NCBI RefSeq assembly: GCF_000620785.1 | Contig: NZ_JIAI01000001.1 | Coordinates: 1,550,001 to 1,614,000, forward strand | DNA from: Actinospineispora acaciae DSM 45401 | GTDB taxonomy: Bacteria; Actinomycetota; Actinomycetes; Mycobacteriales; Pseudonocardiaceae | DNA: 64,000 nt | Direction of reading: 5' to 3' | Shown here: piece by piece, positions 15,664 to 23,776 of the stretch | How the letters are laid out: every line of letters starts with the position of its first letter | How positions within the stretch are numbered: the stretch's first letter is position 1 | The notes under the pieces: generated by a model | Told to the model about the DNA's origin: nothing | Database searches by the model: none | What the model saw: the letters and a program-made list of their open reading frames with translations, nothing else | Position numbers and translations under genes: made by a program

Positions 15664-15691
15664 ATTCGCCGCCGGCGCCGCCCCGGATTGG
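15664..15691 (-). promoter_or_regulatory. SigK-type autoregulatory promoter of sigK-rskA
   Basis: CCAATCC (15691-15685), 16-bp spacer, CGAAT (15668-15664) on the minus strand, 34 nt before the sigK ATG. It resembles the CCATCC/CGAAT elements described for mycobacterial SigK. Confidence 0.8.
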
Positions 15692-15727
15692 CCTACCCGC
15701 GCCCGAACGGGTGAATGAGGCCGTGGA

Positions 15728-15755
15728 CCAAGCCGGTGCCTCGGTTGGCGCGAAC
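15728..15755 (+). promoter_or_regulatory. SigK-type promoter of the fasciclin gene
   Basis: CCAAGCC (15728-15734), 16-bp spacer, CGAAC (15751-15755), 60 nt before the GTG start at 15816. It lies back-to-back with the sigK promoter. Confidence 0.75.
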
Positions 15756-15815
15756 CACCCACGAAAGCGTCCGGCCGCCCACCGAGGCGGCACCACCTTC
15801 TCGAAAGGACCGAAC

Positions 15816-16409
15816 GTGCGCATCAAACCACTCATCGCCACCCTGACGGTCGGAATCGCCACCGCCGCATTGGTTGCCATCGGCGGCGGCAGCGCGGCGG
15901 CGGCCGCTCCGGTGCCGGCGGCCGGGAGCCAGTTCGGCCCCGCCTGCGGCGCGGTGCCCGCCAACGGGCCGGGCAGCTTCCAGGGCATGGCGGCCGACCC
16001 GGTCGCCACCGCCGCCAGCCACAACCCGGTGCTGTCCACCCTGGTCGGCGCGGTCAAGAAGGCCAACCTGGTGGACACCCTGAACAGCGCGCAGAACATC
16101 ACGGTGTTCGCGCCGGCGAACGACGCCTTCGGCAAGATCCCGCCGGCCGACCTGGAGAAGGTGCTCGCCGACAACGCGACGCTGACCAAGGTCCTCACCT
16201 ATCACGTGGTCGGGCAGCGGATCACCCCCGCAGAGCTCGCCGCCGGCAACTTCAAGACCCTCGAAGGCGCCACCCTCAAGACGTCCGGCACCGGACAGGA
16301 CTTCACCATCAACGGCACCGCCCATGTCATTTGCGGTGACGTACAAACCGCCAACGCCACGGTGTACATCATCGACGGCGTGCTCATGCCGACCGCCGCG
16401 TCGAGCTGA
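15816..16409 (+). CDS. Secreted fasciclin-domain protein (MPT70/MPT83-like)
   Basis: 197 residues. An N-terminal signal peptide (about 1-32, ending near AAAAAP) is followed by one fasciclin domain (about 60-195) with the H1 motif NITVFAPANDAFGKIP and the H2-like region LTYHVVGQRI. Two cysteines (ACGAV, VICGDV) may form a disulfide as in MPT70. Fasciclin proteins mediate surface adhesion; MPT70 and MPT83 are the main SigK targets in mycobacteria, which fits the neighbouring sigK and the upstream motif. The GTG start has AAAGGA 6 nt upstream. Confidence 0.92.
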   Translation: MRIKPLIATLTVGIATAALVAIGGGSAAAAAPVPAAGSQFGPACGAVPANGPGSFQGMAADPVATAASHNPVLSTLVGAVKKANLVDTLNSAQNITVFAPANDAFGKIPPADLEKVLADNATLTKVLTYHVVGQRITPAELAAGNFKTLEGATLKTSGTGQDFTINGTAHVICGDVQTANATVYIIDGVLMPTAASS

Positions 16410-16424
16410 GTGAAACCGTCACGC

Positions 16425-16463
16425 ACCGGCGGGCCGCTCGATTCGGGCGGCCCGCCCACCGGT
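16425..16463. terminator. Hairpin between convergent fasciclin and DUF3040 genes
   Basis: Stem CGGGCCGC (16430-16437) with GCGGCCCG (16447-16454), extended by ACCGG (16425-16429) with CCGGT (16459-16463) across a 4-nt bulge. It lies 15 nt after the fasciclin stop. Confidence 0.6.
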
Positions 16464-16566
16464 TTGCCTCCGCATTCTTTCTCGTTCGCGCGAAACCGCG
16501 GCACGAACAAGCGCCATTCGCTTGCGCCGTTTCGCGAAACTACGCCGAGGGAATTCGCGGCCGCCG

Positions 16567-16845
16567 CTAGCCGCGGGACCGGCCCGGGAAGTGCTGGCGT
16601 CGCAGGTAGAACGCCCCAACGGCGAGCCCGGCGGCGACCAGGCCCGCACCGAAGGCCCCGACCGGTGCCAGCGCGAGGCACAGCACGGCGAGCGCGGCGG
16701 CGACAACGATGGTGACGTCATATACACGGCGCATCCAGCTCCGGCCGGGTAACGGCCGGCGCATGGCCTCGGCGAAGCGCCGATCTTCGGTGCTGATCCG
16801 TCGTTCGATGTCTCGCAGTACGCGGCGTTCGCGCTCGCTGAGCAT
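16567..16845 (-). CDS. DUF3040 small membrane protein
   Basis: 92-residue actinobacterial protein. The conserved N-terminal motif MLSERERRVLRDIERRI is followed by RRFAEAMRRP and two hydrophobic helices (about 40-58 and 62-80). Its function is unknown, though the family is widespread in actinomycetes. GGGGAGG lies 5 nt before the ATG at 16845; longer frames upstream are not used. Confidence 0.88.
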   Translation of the reverse strand: MLSERERRVLRDIERRISTEDRRFAEAMRRPLPGRSWMRRVYDVTIVVAAALAVLCLALAPVGAFGAGLVAAGLAVGAFYLRRQHFPGRSRG

Positions 16846-17305
16846 GGTGTCCTCCCCGCATGACGACCGTCCCATTCTCGAACACCGGCCGCGACACGTC
16901 GTATTACCCGTTCGAATGACACGCCCGACCATCCACACACGAGGAGCGACCGGGCGGCGTCCGGTGGTGTCAACCCTCCTCGCCCGGGCGGGGAGGTGGC
17001 CGCCGTCGGCGCGTCGTCGGGATCGCGGGACTCGGCGCATTCCGTATACAAACGCAAATGCATCCCGACCGGTGCGGAACAAGCGCCGCTAGCTTCGCCG
17101 GTCACCTATCGGCACGACCTGGCAATAACGCTCCCGTTCCTACGGCGGTAGTTGTTTCACATCAGTAAGTAGATCCCGCGTCCCCCGAAGTCCGACGCGC
17201 GAACCACCCGATCGGGTAGAACGCGCGTAAAGATCAGTCGTTGCACGATCCAGATGCAAATCGCTATGGCTACTATCAAAGTCCCTTCCCCCGGGGGAGA
17301 AAATC
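16846..17305. other. Intergenic region without a supported gene
   Basis: 460 bp between the divergent DUF3040 and AhpD-like genes. Reading frames here have no convincing start, ribosome-binding site or protein features. A TTGACA (16973-16968, minus) has no convincing -10 partner. TTGCAC about 17244-17249 with TATGGC about 18 bp later is a weak promoter candidate for the gene at 17306. Confidence 0.5.
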
Positions 17306-17935
17306 ATGGCATCCAGTGCGCCAACACGCGTGATAACCGTCGTGCTGGAACGTCTCGGCATGCACCTGTGGGGTTTCCCGCCCCGCCTGATGGCGCCGAT
17401 CGTCGGCGAGCTCGGCCCGGTCCGGGCGCTGGCCTGGTTCGCCTGGAACATGCCCCGCTACCAGCGCTCCCTGGCGGCCCTCGGCCCGGTCCGCACCCAC
17501 CTCATCTGCACGACCATCTCGCTGGTCAACGGGTGCCGGTACTGCAGCTACGGCCATGCCTACGCCCTCGAACTGGCGTACCTGCACGAGCACGGCCGGC
17601 TCTTCCCGATCAGCAAGCACCGCATCCTGCTGCTGCGCGGCCAGTCGCCCGGGACGATCCGGCACCACATGGTCACCGCCGTCCAGAACGCCGGCCTGTA
17701 CGCCGAGGCGCGCTGGCTGGCCCGCGCCATCGAGCTGACCGTCGCCGACGACCGCCGCCCGACCGACCCGGACGACACCCGCATCTCGCACCTGGTGACG
17801 ATGTTCGGCGTGCTCAACTCCGTGGGCATCGCCCACCAGACCGAGCCCGACCAGGCACACTCGCCGTTCAACAAGGACCGCGCCCTCAAGCTGCGACACT
17901 CGACGCTGCGCGCCGCGACCGACGCCGGGCGTTGA
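17306..17935 (+). CDS. Carboxymuconolactone decarboxylase/AhpD-like protein
   Basis: 209 residues, mostly helical, with the AhpD-type CxxC plus histidine motif (Cys77, Cys80, His84 in GCRYCSYGHA). AhpD-like proteins are thiol peroxidase or disulfide reductase partners; this one is longer than typical (about 150-180) and diverges in the C-terminal third. GGGGGAG precedes the ATG. It is followed by the IclR gene after 34 bp. Confidence 0.75.
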   Translation: MASSAPTRVITVVLERLGMHLWGFPPRLMAPIVGELGPVRALAWFAWNMPRYQRSLAALGPVRTHLICTTISLVNGCRYCSYGHAYALELAYLHEHGRLFPISKHRILLLRGQSPGTIRHHMVTAVQNAGLYAEARWLARAIELTVADDRRPTDPDDTRISHLVTMFGVLNSVGIAHQTEPDQAHSPFNKDRALKLRHSTLRAATDAGR

Positions 17936-17969
17936 CAGCCTGGAGGGGCACACCTACCGTCCCCTCTCA

Positions 17970-18755
17970 ATGAACGCAAAGCGGCTTTCATTCAACGGGA
18001 ATGATCCGGTGGCCCGGCCGAGCTACCTGGCCCGGCTGCTAGACGTCATCGACGTGGCCGTGACGCACGAGCGCGCGCCGCTGCCGATGTCGGAGATCGC
18101 GGCGGCGGCCGGCGTGCCGGTGTCGACGGCGTCGCGGTTGCTCGGCCTGCTCGGCGAGCACGGCTTCCTGGTGCAGCTGCCGGACGCGGGCTACGCGGCG
18201 GGCCCTCGGCTGCTGCGGGTCGCGATGGGCGCGATCGAGCGGCTGCGCGACACCGACCGGTTGAAGGCCGCCGTGGAGGCCCTGAGCGACCAGGCCGGCG
18301 AGAGCGCGAGCGCCGGGCTGCTGGTCGGCGACGAGATCGTCCTGGTGGCCAGGAAGGAGCCGACGCACTCGCTGCGGGCGGTGGCGCGGGTCGGCGACAT
18401 CATCGCCCCACACACCTCGGCCATGGGCAAGGCGATCCTGTCCCGGCTGCCGGCGCAACGCAGGGCAGCGGTGCTCCGGGCGGCGGTCGGGGAGGACGCG
18501 GACGCCACCCTGGACCGGCTGGAGGAGGAGCTGGCGACCGCCACCGCCGACGGGTACGCGGTGGACGAGGGCACCTTCACCGTCGGCCTGCGCTGCCGGG
18601 CCGCGCCGCTGCTCGACGGCGACGGGCACGCGGTCGGCGGCCTGTCGATCGCCGGGCCGGCCGCCCGGTTCACCCCCGAACACGCCGAGAGCTGCCTGCC
18701 CGCGCTGCGCGCGCAGGTCGCGGCGCTCTCGCCGACCCCGAGGAGCACCGCATGA
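17970..18755 (+). CDS. IclR-family transcriptional regulator
   Basis: 261 residues. Winged helix about 15-80 (MSEIAAAAGVPVSTASRLLGLL), effector domain about 95-250 (SAGLLVGDEIVLVAR, HTSAMGKAILSRL, FTVGLRCRAAPL). IclR proteins sense small aromatic or organic acids. Its stop overlaps the 35-codon ORF that leads into the ABC transporter genes, so it is the likely cis regulator of that operon. Confidence 0.92.
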   Translation: MNAKRLSFNGNDPVARPSYLARLLDVIDVAVTHERAPLPMSEIAAAAGVPVSTASRLLGLLGEHGFLVQLPDAGYAAGPRLLRVAMGAIERLRDTDRLKAAVEALSDQAGESASAGLLVGDEIVLVARKEPTHSLRAVARVGDIIAPHTSAMGKAILSRLPAQRRAAVLRAAVGEDADATLDRLEEELATATADGYAVDEGTFTVGLRCRAAPLLDGDGHAVGGLSIAGPAARFTPEHAESCLPALRAQVAALSPTPRSTA

Positions 18756-18859
18756 CGTCCGCGAGCCTGCATCCGGCGGTCAACGACGCGGTGGCGAAGG
18801 CGGAGGGCGCCTACCACGGCTGGCTGGACCAGGTCTGGGTCTTGACGGGGCGGTCATGA
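18752..18859 (+). CDS. 35-residue small ORF coupled between iclR and ABC ATPase gene
   Basis: ATG 18752 overlaps the IclR stop (ATGA) and its TGA (18857-18859) overlaps the ATPase ATG (ATGA). It encodes MTSASLHPAVNDAVAKAEGA and 15 more residues ending in TGRS. It has no signal peptide or membrane helix and is not recognised. Double 4-bp overlap suggests it is translated, possibly only to couple the flanking genes; it may be a gene remnant. Confidence 0.45.
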   Translation: MTSASLHPAVNDAVAKAEGAYHGWLDQVWVLTGRS

Positions 18860-19938
18860 CCGGCGGGCCGCCGCGCGGTGCCCAACCGCCCGGTGCCCAA
18901 CCGCCCGATGCCGAGCTGCGCGGCGTGCGGAAGGAGTACCCGGGTGGTTCGACCGGCGTGGACGGCGTTTCCCTGGACGTCCACCGCGGGGAGTTCTTCT
19001 CCCTGCTCGGCCCGTCGGGCTGCGGCAAGAGCACCACGCTGCGGATCCTCGCCGGCCTGGAGGAGCCCACCGCCGGGGAGGTGCTGATCCGGGGCGAGTC
19101 CGTCGCCGGCCGCCCGGCGCACCGCCGCCCGACCAACCTGGTCTTCCAGCGGCTCGCGCTGTTCCCGCACCTCACGGTCGCGGACAACGTCGCGTTCGGG
19201 CCCCGGCTGCACCGCCGGTCGCGCGCGGAGACCGCCCGCACGGTGGGTGAGATGCTGGAGCTGGTCGACCTCACCGGATACGAGCGCCGGCTGCCGGCGC
19301 AGCTGTCCGGCGGCCAGCAGCAGCGGGTCGCGATCGCCAGGGCGCTGGCCAACCGGCCGGCGGTGCTGCTGCTCGACGAGCCGCTCGGCTCGCTCGACCT
19401 CAAGCTGCGCGCCCAGATGCAGCGCGCGCTCAAGCACATCCAGCAGGACTCGGGCACCACGTTCCTCTACGTGACCCACGACCAGGTCGAGGCGCTCACC
19501 ATGTCCGACCGGATCGCGGTGATGAACCAGGGCCGCATCGAGCAGACCGGCGACCCCGTCACGCTCTACCGGTCCCCGCGCACCCGGTTCGTCGCGACGT
19601 TCCTGGGCGACACGAACCTGTTCGAGGGCACGGTCACCGACGGCGTCCTCGCCGCCTCCGGACTGTCGATCAAGGTGCCGGGCACGGGCCGGGTCGCCTC
19701 GGTGCGGCCCGAGCGGGTGGCCGTGGCGCCGCGGCTGCCCGACGGGTACGGCAACCGCTTCCCCGGCCGGCTGGAGGAGATCGTCTTCCAGGGAGCGAGC
19801 GTGCGGTACCAGGTCCGGCTGGCCTCGGGCGTCGCGGTGACCGCCGAACAGCGGGAGGACGCCGCGCCCGCGCTGGCCGTCGGCGCCGACGTCGAGGCCG
19901 GCTGGCAGGTCGACGCCGCCGCGATGCTCGACCACTGA
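18856..19938 (+). CDS. ABC transporter ATPase, PotA-like
   Basis: 360 residues. Walker A GPSGCGKST (about 47-55), Q-loop (VFQRLALFPHLTVADNVAFG), signature LSGGQQQRVAIARAL, Walker B LLLDEPLGSLD, switch His in THDQVEAL, and a C-terminal TOBE domain (about 285-355). This architecture is that of polyamine/iron/sulfate-type importers. The N-terminus has a short GAQPP repeat from a 15-bp tandem duplication. It powers the permease encoded at 21083-22777. Confidence 0.93.
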   Translation: MTGGPPRGAQPPGAQPPDAELRGVRKEYPGGSTGVDGVSLDVHRGEFFSLLGPSGCGKSTTLRILAGLEEPTAGEVLIRGESVAGRPAHRRPTNLVFQRLALFPHLTVADNVAFGPRLHRRSRAETARTVGEMLELVDLTGYERRLPAQLSGGQQQRVAIARALANRPAVLLLDEPLGSLDLKLRAQMQRALKHIQQDSGTTFLYVTHDQVEALTMSDRIAVMNQGRIEQTGDPVTLYRSPRTRFVATFLGDTNLFEGTVTDGVLAASGLSIKVPGTGRVASVRPERVAVAPRLPDGYGNRFPGRLEEIVFQGASVRYQVRLASGVAVTAEQREDAAPALAVGADVEAGWQVDAAAMLDH

Positions 19939-19956
19939 GCCGTCAGGAGCGATGAC

Positions 19957-21072
19957 ATGTCCGGATCCGCGCCGCTGTCCAGGCGGCGATGGCTGAAGAC
20001 CGTCGGCCTGGCCGGAGGCGTCGCGCTGACCTCGGCGTGTGGCGCCGTGGCCCCGCCCTCGCGGTCCGCGCCGAGCGCCGGCGCCAACGGCAAGCTGAAG
20101 GTGACGCTGTTCGCCTTCCTCGGCGGTGACCTGGCCACAGTGCCGAAGGAGTTCGCCAAGGAGTACGAGGCCGCGCACCGGGGCGTCCAGGTCGAGATCT
20201 ACGAACAGTCGAACACCATCGGCTACGCGAAGATGCTCGCGCAGAAGAAGGTGGCGCCCGACCAGCCGCTGGTCAACCTCGGCTTCTTCAACGCCCAGAC
20301 CACGGCGAAGGGCATCGGCGACCGGATGTGGTCGCGGTTGGACTACGCGGGGATGTCCAACGCCCCCGACATCGATGCGCAGTTCCGCCGCGACGACCAG
20401 TTCGGCATCGGCATCGGCATCGGCGCCGACCAGTTCGGCCTGGTCTACAACCACGAGAAGCTGCCCACCGCGCCCACCTCCTGGGCCGACCTGTGGAACC
20501 CCGCCTACAGGGGCAAGGTCTGCCTGTTCCAGGACCCCTGGTACGCGGTGTTCGTGGCGGCCATGCTGAACGGCGGCTCGATCGAGAACATGGAGCCCGG
20601 CTGGCAGCTCTGGCAGCGCTCCGCCGAGCAGATCCGGCTGATGGTCATCTCGAACCCGCAGTACCTGAACGTGCTCGCCAGCGGCACCGCGCCGCTGACC
20701 GCCTACTTCGCCGGCACCGGCCAGCAGTGGATCGACTCCGGGGCGCCGCTGAGCTACGTGGTCCCCCGGGAGGGCGCGATCTCGCAGCCGGTGTACCTGC
20801 AGGCGGTGGCCGGCTCCACCGACAACCAGCTCGAGGTGGCCCACGACATGATCAACCAGTTGATCTCGCCGAAGTGGTCGGCCCGGTGGGCGTCGGCGAG
20901 CATCGAGACGCCGGCGAACACGAAGACGCCGCTCCCGCACAAGCTCGCGCGCCTGCCGGCGTTCGCGCCGGCCACCCGGGAGCGCTTCATCAAGGTCGAC
21001 TACGCCGCGGTGGGCAGGAACAGCACCGCATGGCGGCAGCGCTGGGATCGCGATGTTTCGTCGCGGATCTGA
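19957..21072 (+). CDS. PotD-like extracellular solute-binding protein
   Basis: 371 residues. Twin-arginine signal (RRRWLKTVG) with a lipobox-like LTSAC near residue 28, then a type II periplasmic-binding fold (SBP family 8: VEIYEQSNTIGYAKMLAQK, LVYNHEKLPTAPTSWADLWNP). It captures the substrate for the PotABC-like transporter; the ligand is unknown. GAGCGATGAC precedes the ATG, 18 bp after the ATPase stop. Confidence 0.9.
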   Translation: MSGSAPLSRRRWLKTVGLAGGVALTSACGAVAPPSRSAPSAGANGKLKVTLFAFLGGDLATVPKEFAKEYEAAHRGVQVEIYEQSNTIGYAKMLAQKKVAPDQPLVNLGFFNAQTTAKGIGDRMWSRLDYAGMSNAPDIDAQFRRDDQFGIGIGIGADQFGLVYNHEKLPTAPTSWADLWNPAYRGKVCLFQDPWYAVFVAAMLNGGSIENMEPGWQLWQRSAEQIRLMVISNPQYLNVLASGTAPLTAYFAGTGQQWIDSGAPLSYVVPREGAISQPVYLQAVAGSTDNQLEVAHDMINQLISPKWSARWASASIETPANTKTPLPHKLARLPAFAPATRERFIKVDYAAVGRNSTAWRQRWDRDVSSRI

Positions 21073-21082
21073 CGCCCCGCCG

Positions 21083-22777
21083 ATGAGCACCGTGCGCAGG
21101 CACCGGGCCGGCTACCTGCTCGCGGCCCCGACCGCGGTGGTGATCCTCGCGGTCTTCGCCGGCGCGATGGTGGCGCTGCTGGAGTACAGCTTCCACGAGT
21201 ACCCGCCAGGCGGCGGCGACATCGGCGGCACCGTGGCCACCTGGCGCTCGTTCCTCACCGGCGGCCACCACTGGGACGTGGTCGGGCGGACCGTCGAGGT
21301 CGGCCTGCTCACCACCGTGATCACCGCCGTCGTCGGCTACCCCACCGCGTTCGCGCTGAGCCGTGTCGCGCGGCCGGTGTGGCGCCATGTCGGGCTGTTC
21401 GTCGTGTTCGCGCCGCTGCTGTCCAGCGTGATCTCCCGGACCTACGGCTGGGAGCTGATCCTCGGCGACAGCGGGCTGCTGAACTGGGTGTTGGAGTCCG
21501 CCGGCCTGAGCCCGGCGCGGATCATGTACGAGCAGACCTCGGTGATCATCGCGCTGGTGCACATCCTGCTGCCGTTCATGGTCTTCCCCGTCATGAGCGC
21601 GCTCGGCCAGCTCGACTCCGCGCTCGACGAGGCGGCCGGCGACCTCGGCGCCGGGGCCTGGCGGCGGTTCTCCAAGGTGACGCTGCCGCTCACCCTCACC
21701 GGCGTGATCGCCGGGTCCGAGCTGGTGTTCGCGCTGTCGATCAGCTCGTTCGCCACCCCGAGCCTGCTCGGCGGCGGCCGGGTGCAGGTGCTGGCCACCG
21801 ACATCTACAACGACGTGGAGAACGTGGAGTGGCCGCTGGCCGCGGTCGCCTGCTATGTGCTGCTCGCGCTGGCCGCGGTGGCGCTGGTGGCGTTCGGCAG
21901 GCTGCAACGGCTCGCCGGGCGGACCGCCCAGGGCGGGGTCACCGCGCAGGCGTCGCCGGCCGGGGCGGGGCGCGGCTGGGTCGCCTGGCTGGCGTGCGTC
22001 GAGGTGTTCGTCCTGGCCCCGATGGTGATCGTCGCGGTCGAGTCGTTCTCCTCGGTGTCCTACGGGACGTGGCCGCCGCCAGGGCTGTCCACCCGGTGGT
22101 ACGCGAACCTGCTCAGCCAGCCGGGCCTGGGCGAGGCCACCCTGCTCAGCCTGGAGGTCGCGGTCGCGACCACCGTGATCGCGACGTTCATCGGGACGCT
22201 GGTCTCGGTCTCCCTGGTGCGGCACGCGCCGCCGGGGCGCACGCTGATCGAAGCGCTCACCCTGTCCCCCGCGGTCGTGCCCAAGGTGGCCTTCGGCTTC
22301 GCCGGATTCGTGTACCTGCACCGGGTCGGGCTGTTCGGCGGTCTCGCCGGGCTGGTCGCCGCGCACGTCGTGATCGTCCTACCGTTCGTGACCGTCGTCG
22401 TGACGTCCGCGCTGGTCAACGCCGACGACGCGCTCGACGCGGCGGCCCGCGACCTGGGCGCGACCCCGGCGCGGGCGTTCCGGCTCGCGACGCTGCCGCA
22501 GATCAGGCCGGCGCTGCTCGCCTCGGCCCTGTTCGCCTTCGTGATCAGCTTCGACGAGGTGGACACGACGATCTTCCTGCTGGCGCCGGACCAGAACACG
22601 CTGCCGGTCTGGATGTACACCTACATGCAGAAGTACCAGGACCCCACCCTCGCCGCGCTGTCCACGATCCTGATCGCCGCGGCGCTGATCCTCGCCGGAG
22701 CGGTAGCGGCGCTGCTCGCCCGCTCCGGCGTCTTCACCACCCTGTTGCGCGACCCCAAGGAGGCACCGCCCGCATGA
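21083..22777 (+). CDS. Fused two-domain ABC permease (PotB-PotC type)
   Basis: 564 residues with about 12 helices forming two permease units. The first (about 10-275) has the EAA-like loop LDEAAGDLGAGAWRRFSKVTLP; the second (about 300-560) has LDAAARDLGATPARAFRLATLP. Polyamine systems normally encode these separately as PotB and PotC; here both are in one chain. An alternative ATG at 21053 would overlap the binding-protein gene by 20 bp. Shine-Dalgarno sites are weak for both. Confidence 0.9.
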   Translation: MSTVRRHRAGYLLAAPTAVVILAVFAGAMVALLEYSFHEYPPGGGDIGGTVATWRSFLTGGHHWDVVGRTVEVGLLTTVITAVVGYPTAFALSRVARPVWRHVGLFVVFAPLLSSVISRTYGWELILGDSGLLNWVLESAGLSPARIMYEQTSVIIALVHILLPFMVFPVMSALGQLDSALDEAAGDLGAGAWRRFSKVTLPLTLTGVIAGSELVFALSISSFATPSLLGGGRVQVLATDIYNDVENVEWPLAAVACYVLLALAAVALVAFGRLQRLAGRTAQGGVTAQASPAGAGRGWVAWLACVEVFVLAPMVIVAVESFSSVSYGTWPPPGLSTRWYANLLSQPGLGEATLLSLEVAVATTVIATFIGTLVSVSLVRHAPPGRTLIEALTLSPAVVPKVAFGFAGFVYLHRVGLFGGLAGLVAAHVVIVLPFVTVVVTSALVNADDALDAAARDLGATPARAFRLATLPQIRPALLASALFAFVISFDEVDTTIFLLAPDQNTLPVWMYTYMQKYQDPTLAALSTILIAAALILAGAVAALLARSGVFTTLLRDPKEAPPA

Positions 22778-23712
22778 GCGCACCGTCCCGCACCGTCGAG
22801 CAGGTCCCGGTCACCACGCTGGCCGACGGCCACCGGCTCGGCCTGACCGTCCACACCCTGCGCGGCGCCCACGACGGGCCGCACCTGGCGCTGGTCGGCG
22901 GCATCCACGGCGACGAGCCGCTGGGCCCCGAGACGGTGCGCCGCATCCTGGCCACCGTCGACCCGGCCGAGCTGACCGGCACCATCACCGCGGTCCCGGT
23001 CGCGAACCCGCTCGCGCTGGCCGCGCTGCACCGGAACACCCCGCTGGACGGCCTCAACCTCAACCGCGTCTTCCCCGGCAACCGCACCGGCTCGGTCACC
23101 GAGCAGATCGCCGCCGTGCTCTGCGAGATCCTGGCCGACAGCACCCACCTGATCGACTTCCACTCGGGCGGCAACTTCGCCACCGTCGACTACTCCTACC
23201 TGCACGAGGCCGGCGCGGACATGTCCCGCGCGTACGGCTGCTCGCTGCTCTACTCCCACGACTCCTACGTCGGCTCCGCCACCGACTGGGCGCTGCGGCG
23301 CGGGGCGAACGCCATGGTCAGCGAGCTCGGCGGGGGCGGCCAGCGCATCGACCACTACCTGGACAAGGGCGTCAGCGGCGCGACCAACGTGCTGCGCACC
23401 CTCGGCATGCTCCCCGGCTCGCCGTCCGCGCCCCCGGTCGACCAGACGATCGTCACCACCCTGACCGTCATCCAGCCGCGAGTGGGCGGCGTGCTCCTGT
23501 CCGAGTTCGGCGCCGACCAGATCGGCAAGAGCCTCGCGGCGGGCACCGTCCTCGGCCGCATCCTCAGCCCTTACACCTTCGAGGAACTCGAGGTCATCAC
23601 CGCCCCCTACGAGCCGAGCATCCTCGTCCTCACCCGCGAGTCCATGACGAACGTCGCGCCCGGCGACTACGGCTTCATGGTCGCCGACGGCGCCACCGCC
23701 CGCCCCGCCTAA
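22774..23712 (+). CDS. Succinylglutamate desuccinylase/aspartoacylase-family zinc hydrolase
   Basis: 312 residues. M14-type zinc motif HGDE (45-48) with the second metal His at 130 (DFHSGG) and substrate-binding NPLALAAL...NRVFPGN. Family members cleave N-acyl amino acids or related amides. The ATG overlaps the permease stop (ATGA) and AAGGAGG lies 10 nt upstream. It probably processes the compound imported by the transporter. The stop TAA is 3 bp from the inverted-repeat cassette. Confidence 0.88.
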   Translation: MSAPSRTVEQVPVTTLADGHRLGLTVHTLRGAHDGPHLALVGGIHGDEPLGPETVRRILATVDPAELTGTITAVPVANPLALAALHRNTPLDGLNLNRVFPGNRTGSVTEQIAAVLCEILADSTHLIDFHSGGNFATVDYSYLHEAGADMSRAYGCSLLYSHDSYVGSATDWALRRGANAMVSELGGGGQRIDHYLDKGVSGATNVLRTLGMLPGSPSAPPVDQTIVTTLTVIQPRVGGVLLSEFGADQIGKSLAAGTVLGRILSPYTFEELEVITAPYEPSILVLTRESMTNVAPGDYGFMVADGATARPA

Positions 23713-23715
23713 CCG

Positions 23716-23776
23716 CCCGTACCCCCCGCCCGCGAGTCGGGGCTCTCAGCACACTGAGTCGGGCGTCTCAGCACAC
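23716..23776 (+). repeat. Left inverted-repeat arm of the cassette
   Basis: It contains two tandem 22-nt units (23733-23754 and 23755-23776), each GAGTCGGG..CTCAGCACAC-like and identical at 19 of 22 positions. The stop codon of the internal gene (23768-23770) lies in this arm. CTCAG-CACA-CTGAG can form a small hairpin. Confidence 0.85.

Noticed and set aside
16709..17092. 127-codon plus-strand open frame over the DUF3040 gene and the gap
   Set aside because: No ribosome-binding site or recognisable features, and it overlaps a well-supported gene.
18876..18911. 15-bp tandem repeat at the start of the ABC ATPase gene
   Set aside because: It only lengthens a flexible N-terminus (GAQPP) and does not touch functional motifs; noted in the gene entry.
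20403..20424. GGCATC repeat encoding Gly-Ile-Gly-Ile-Gly
   Set aside because: Three short copies in the binding-protein gene are within normal coding variation.
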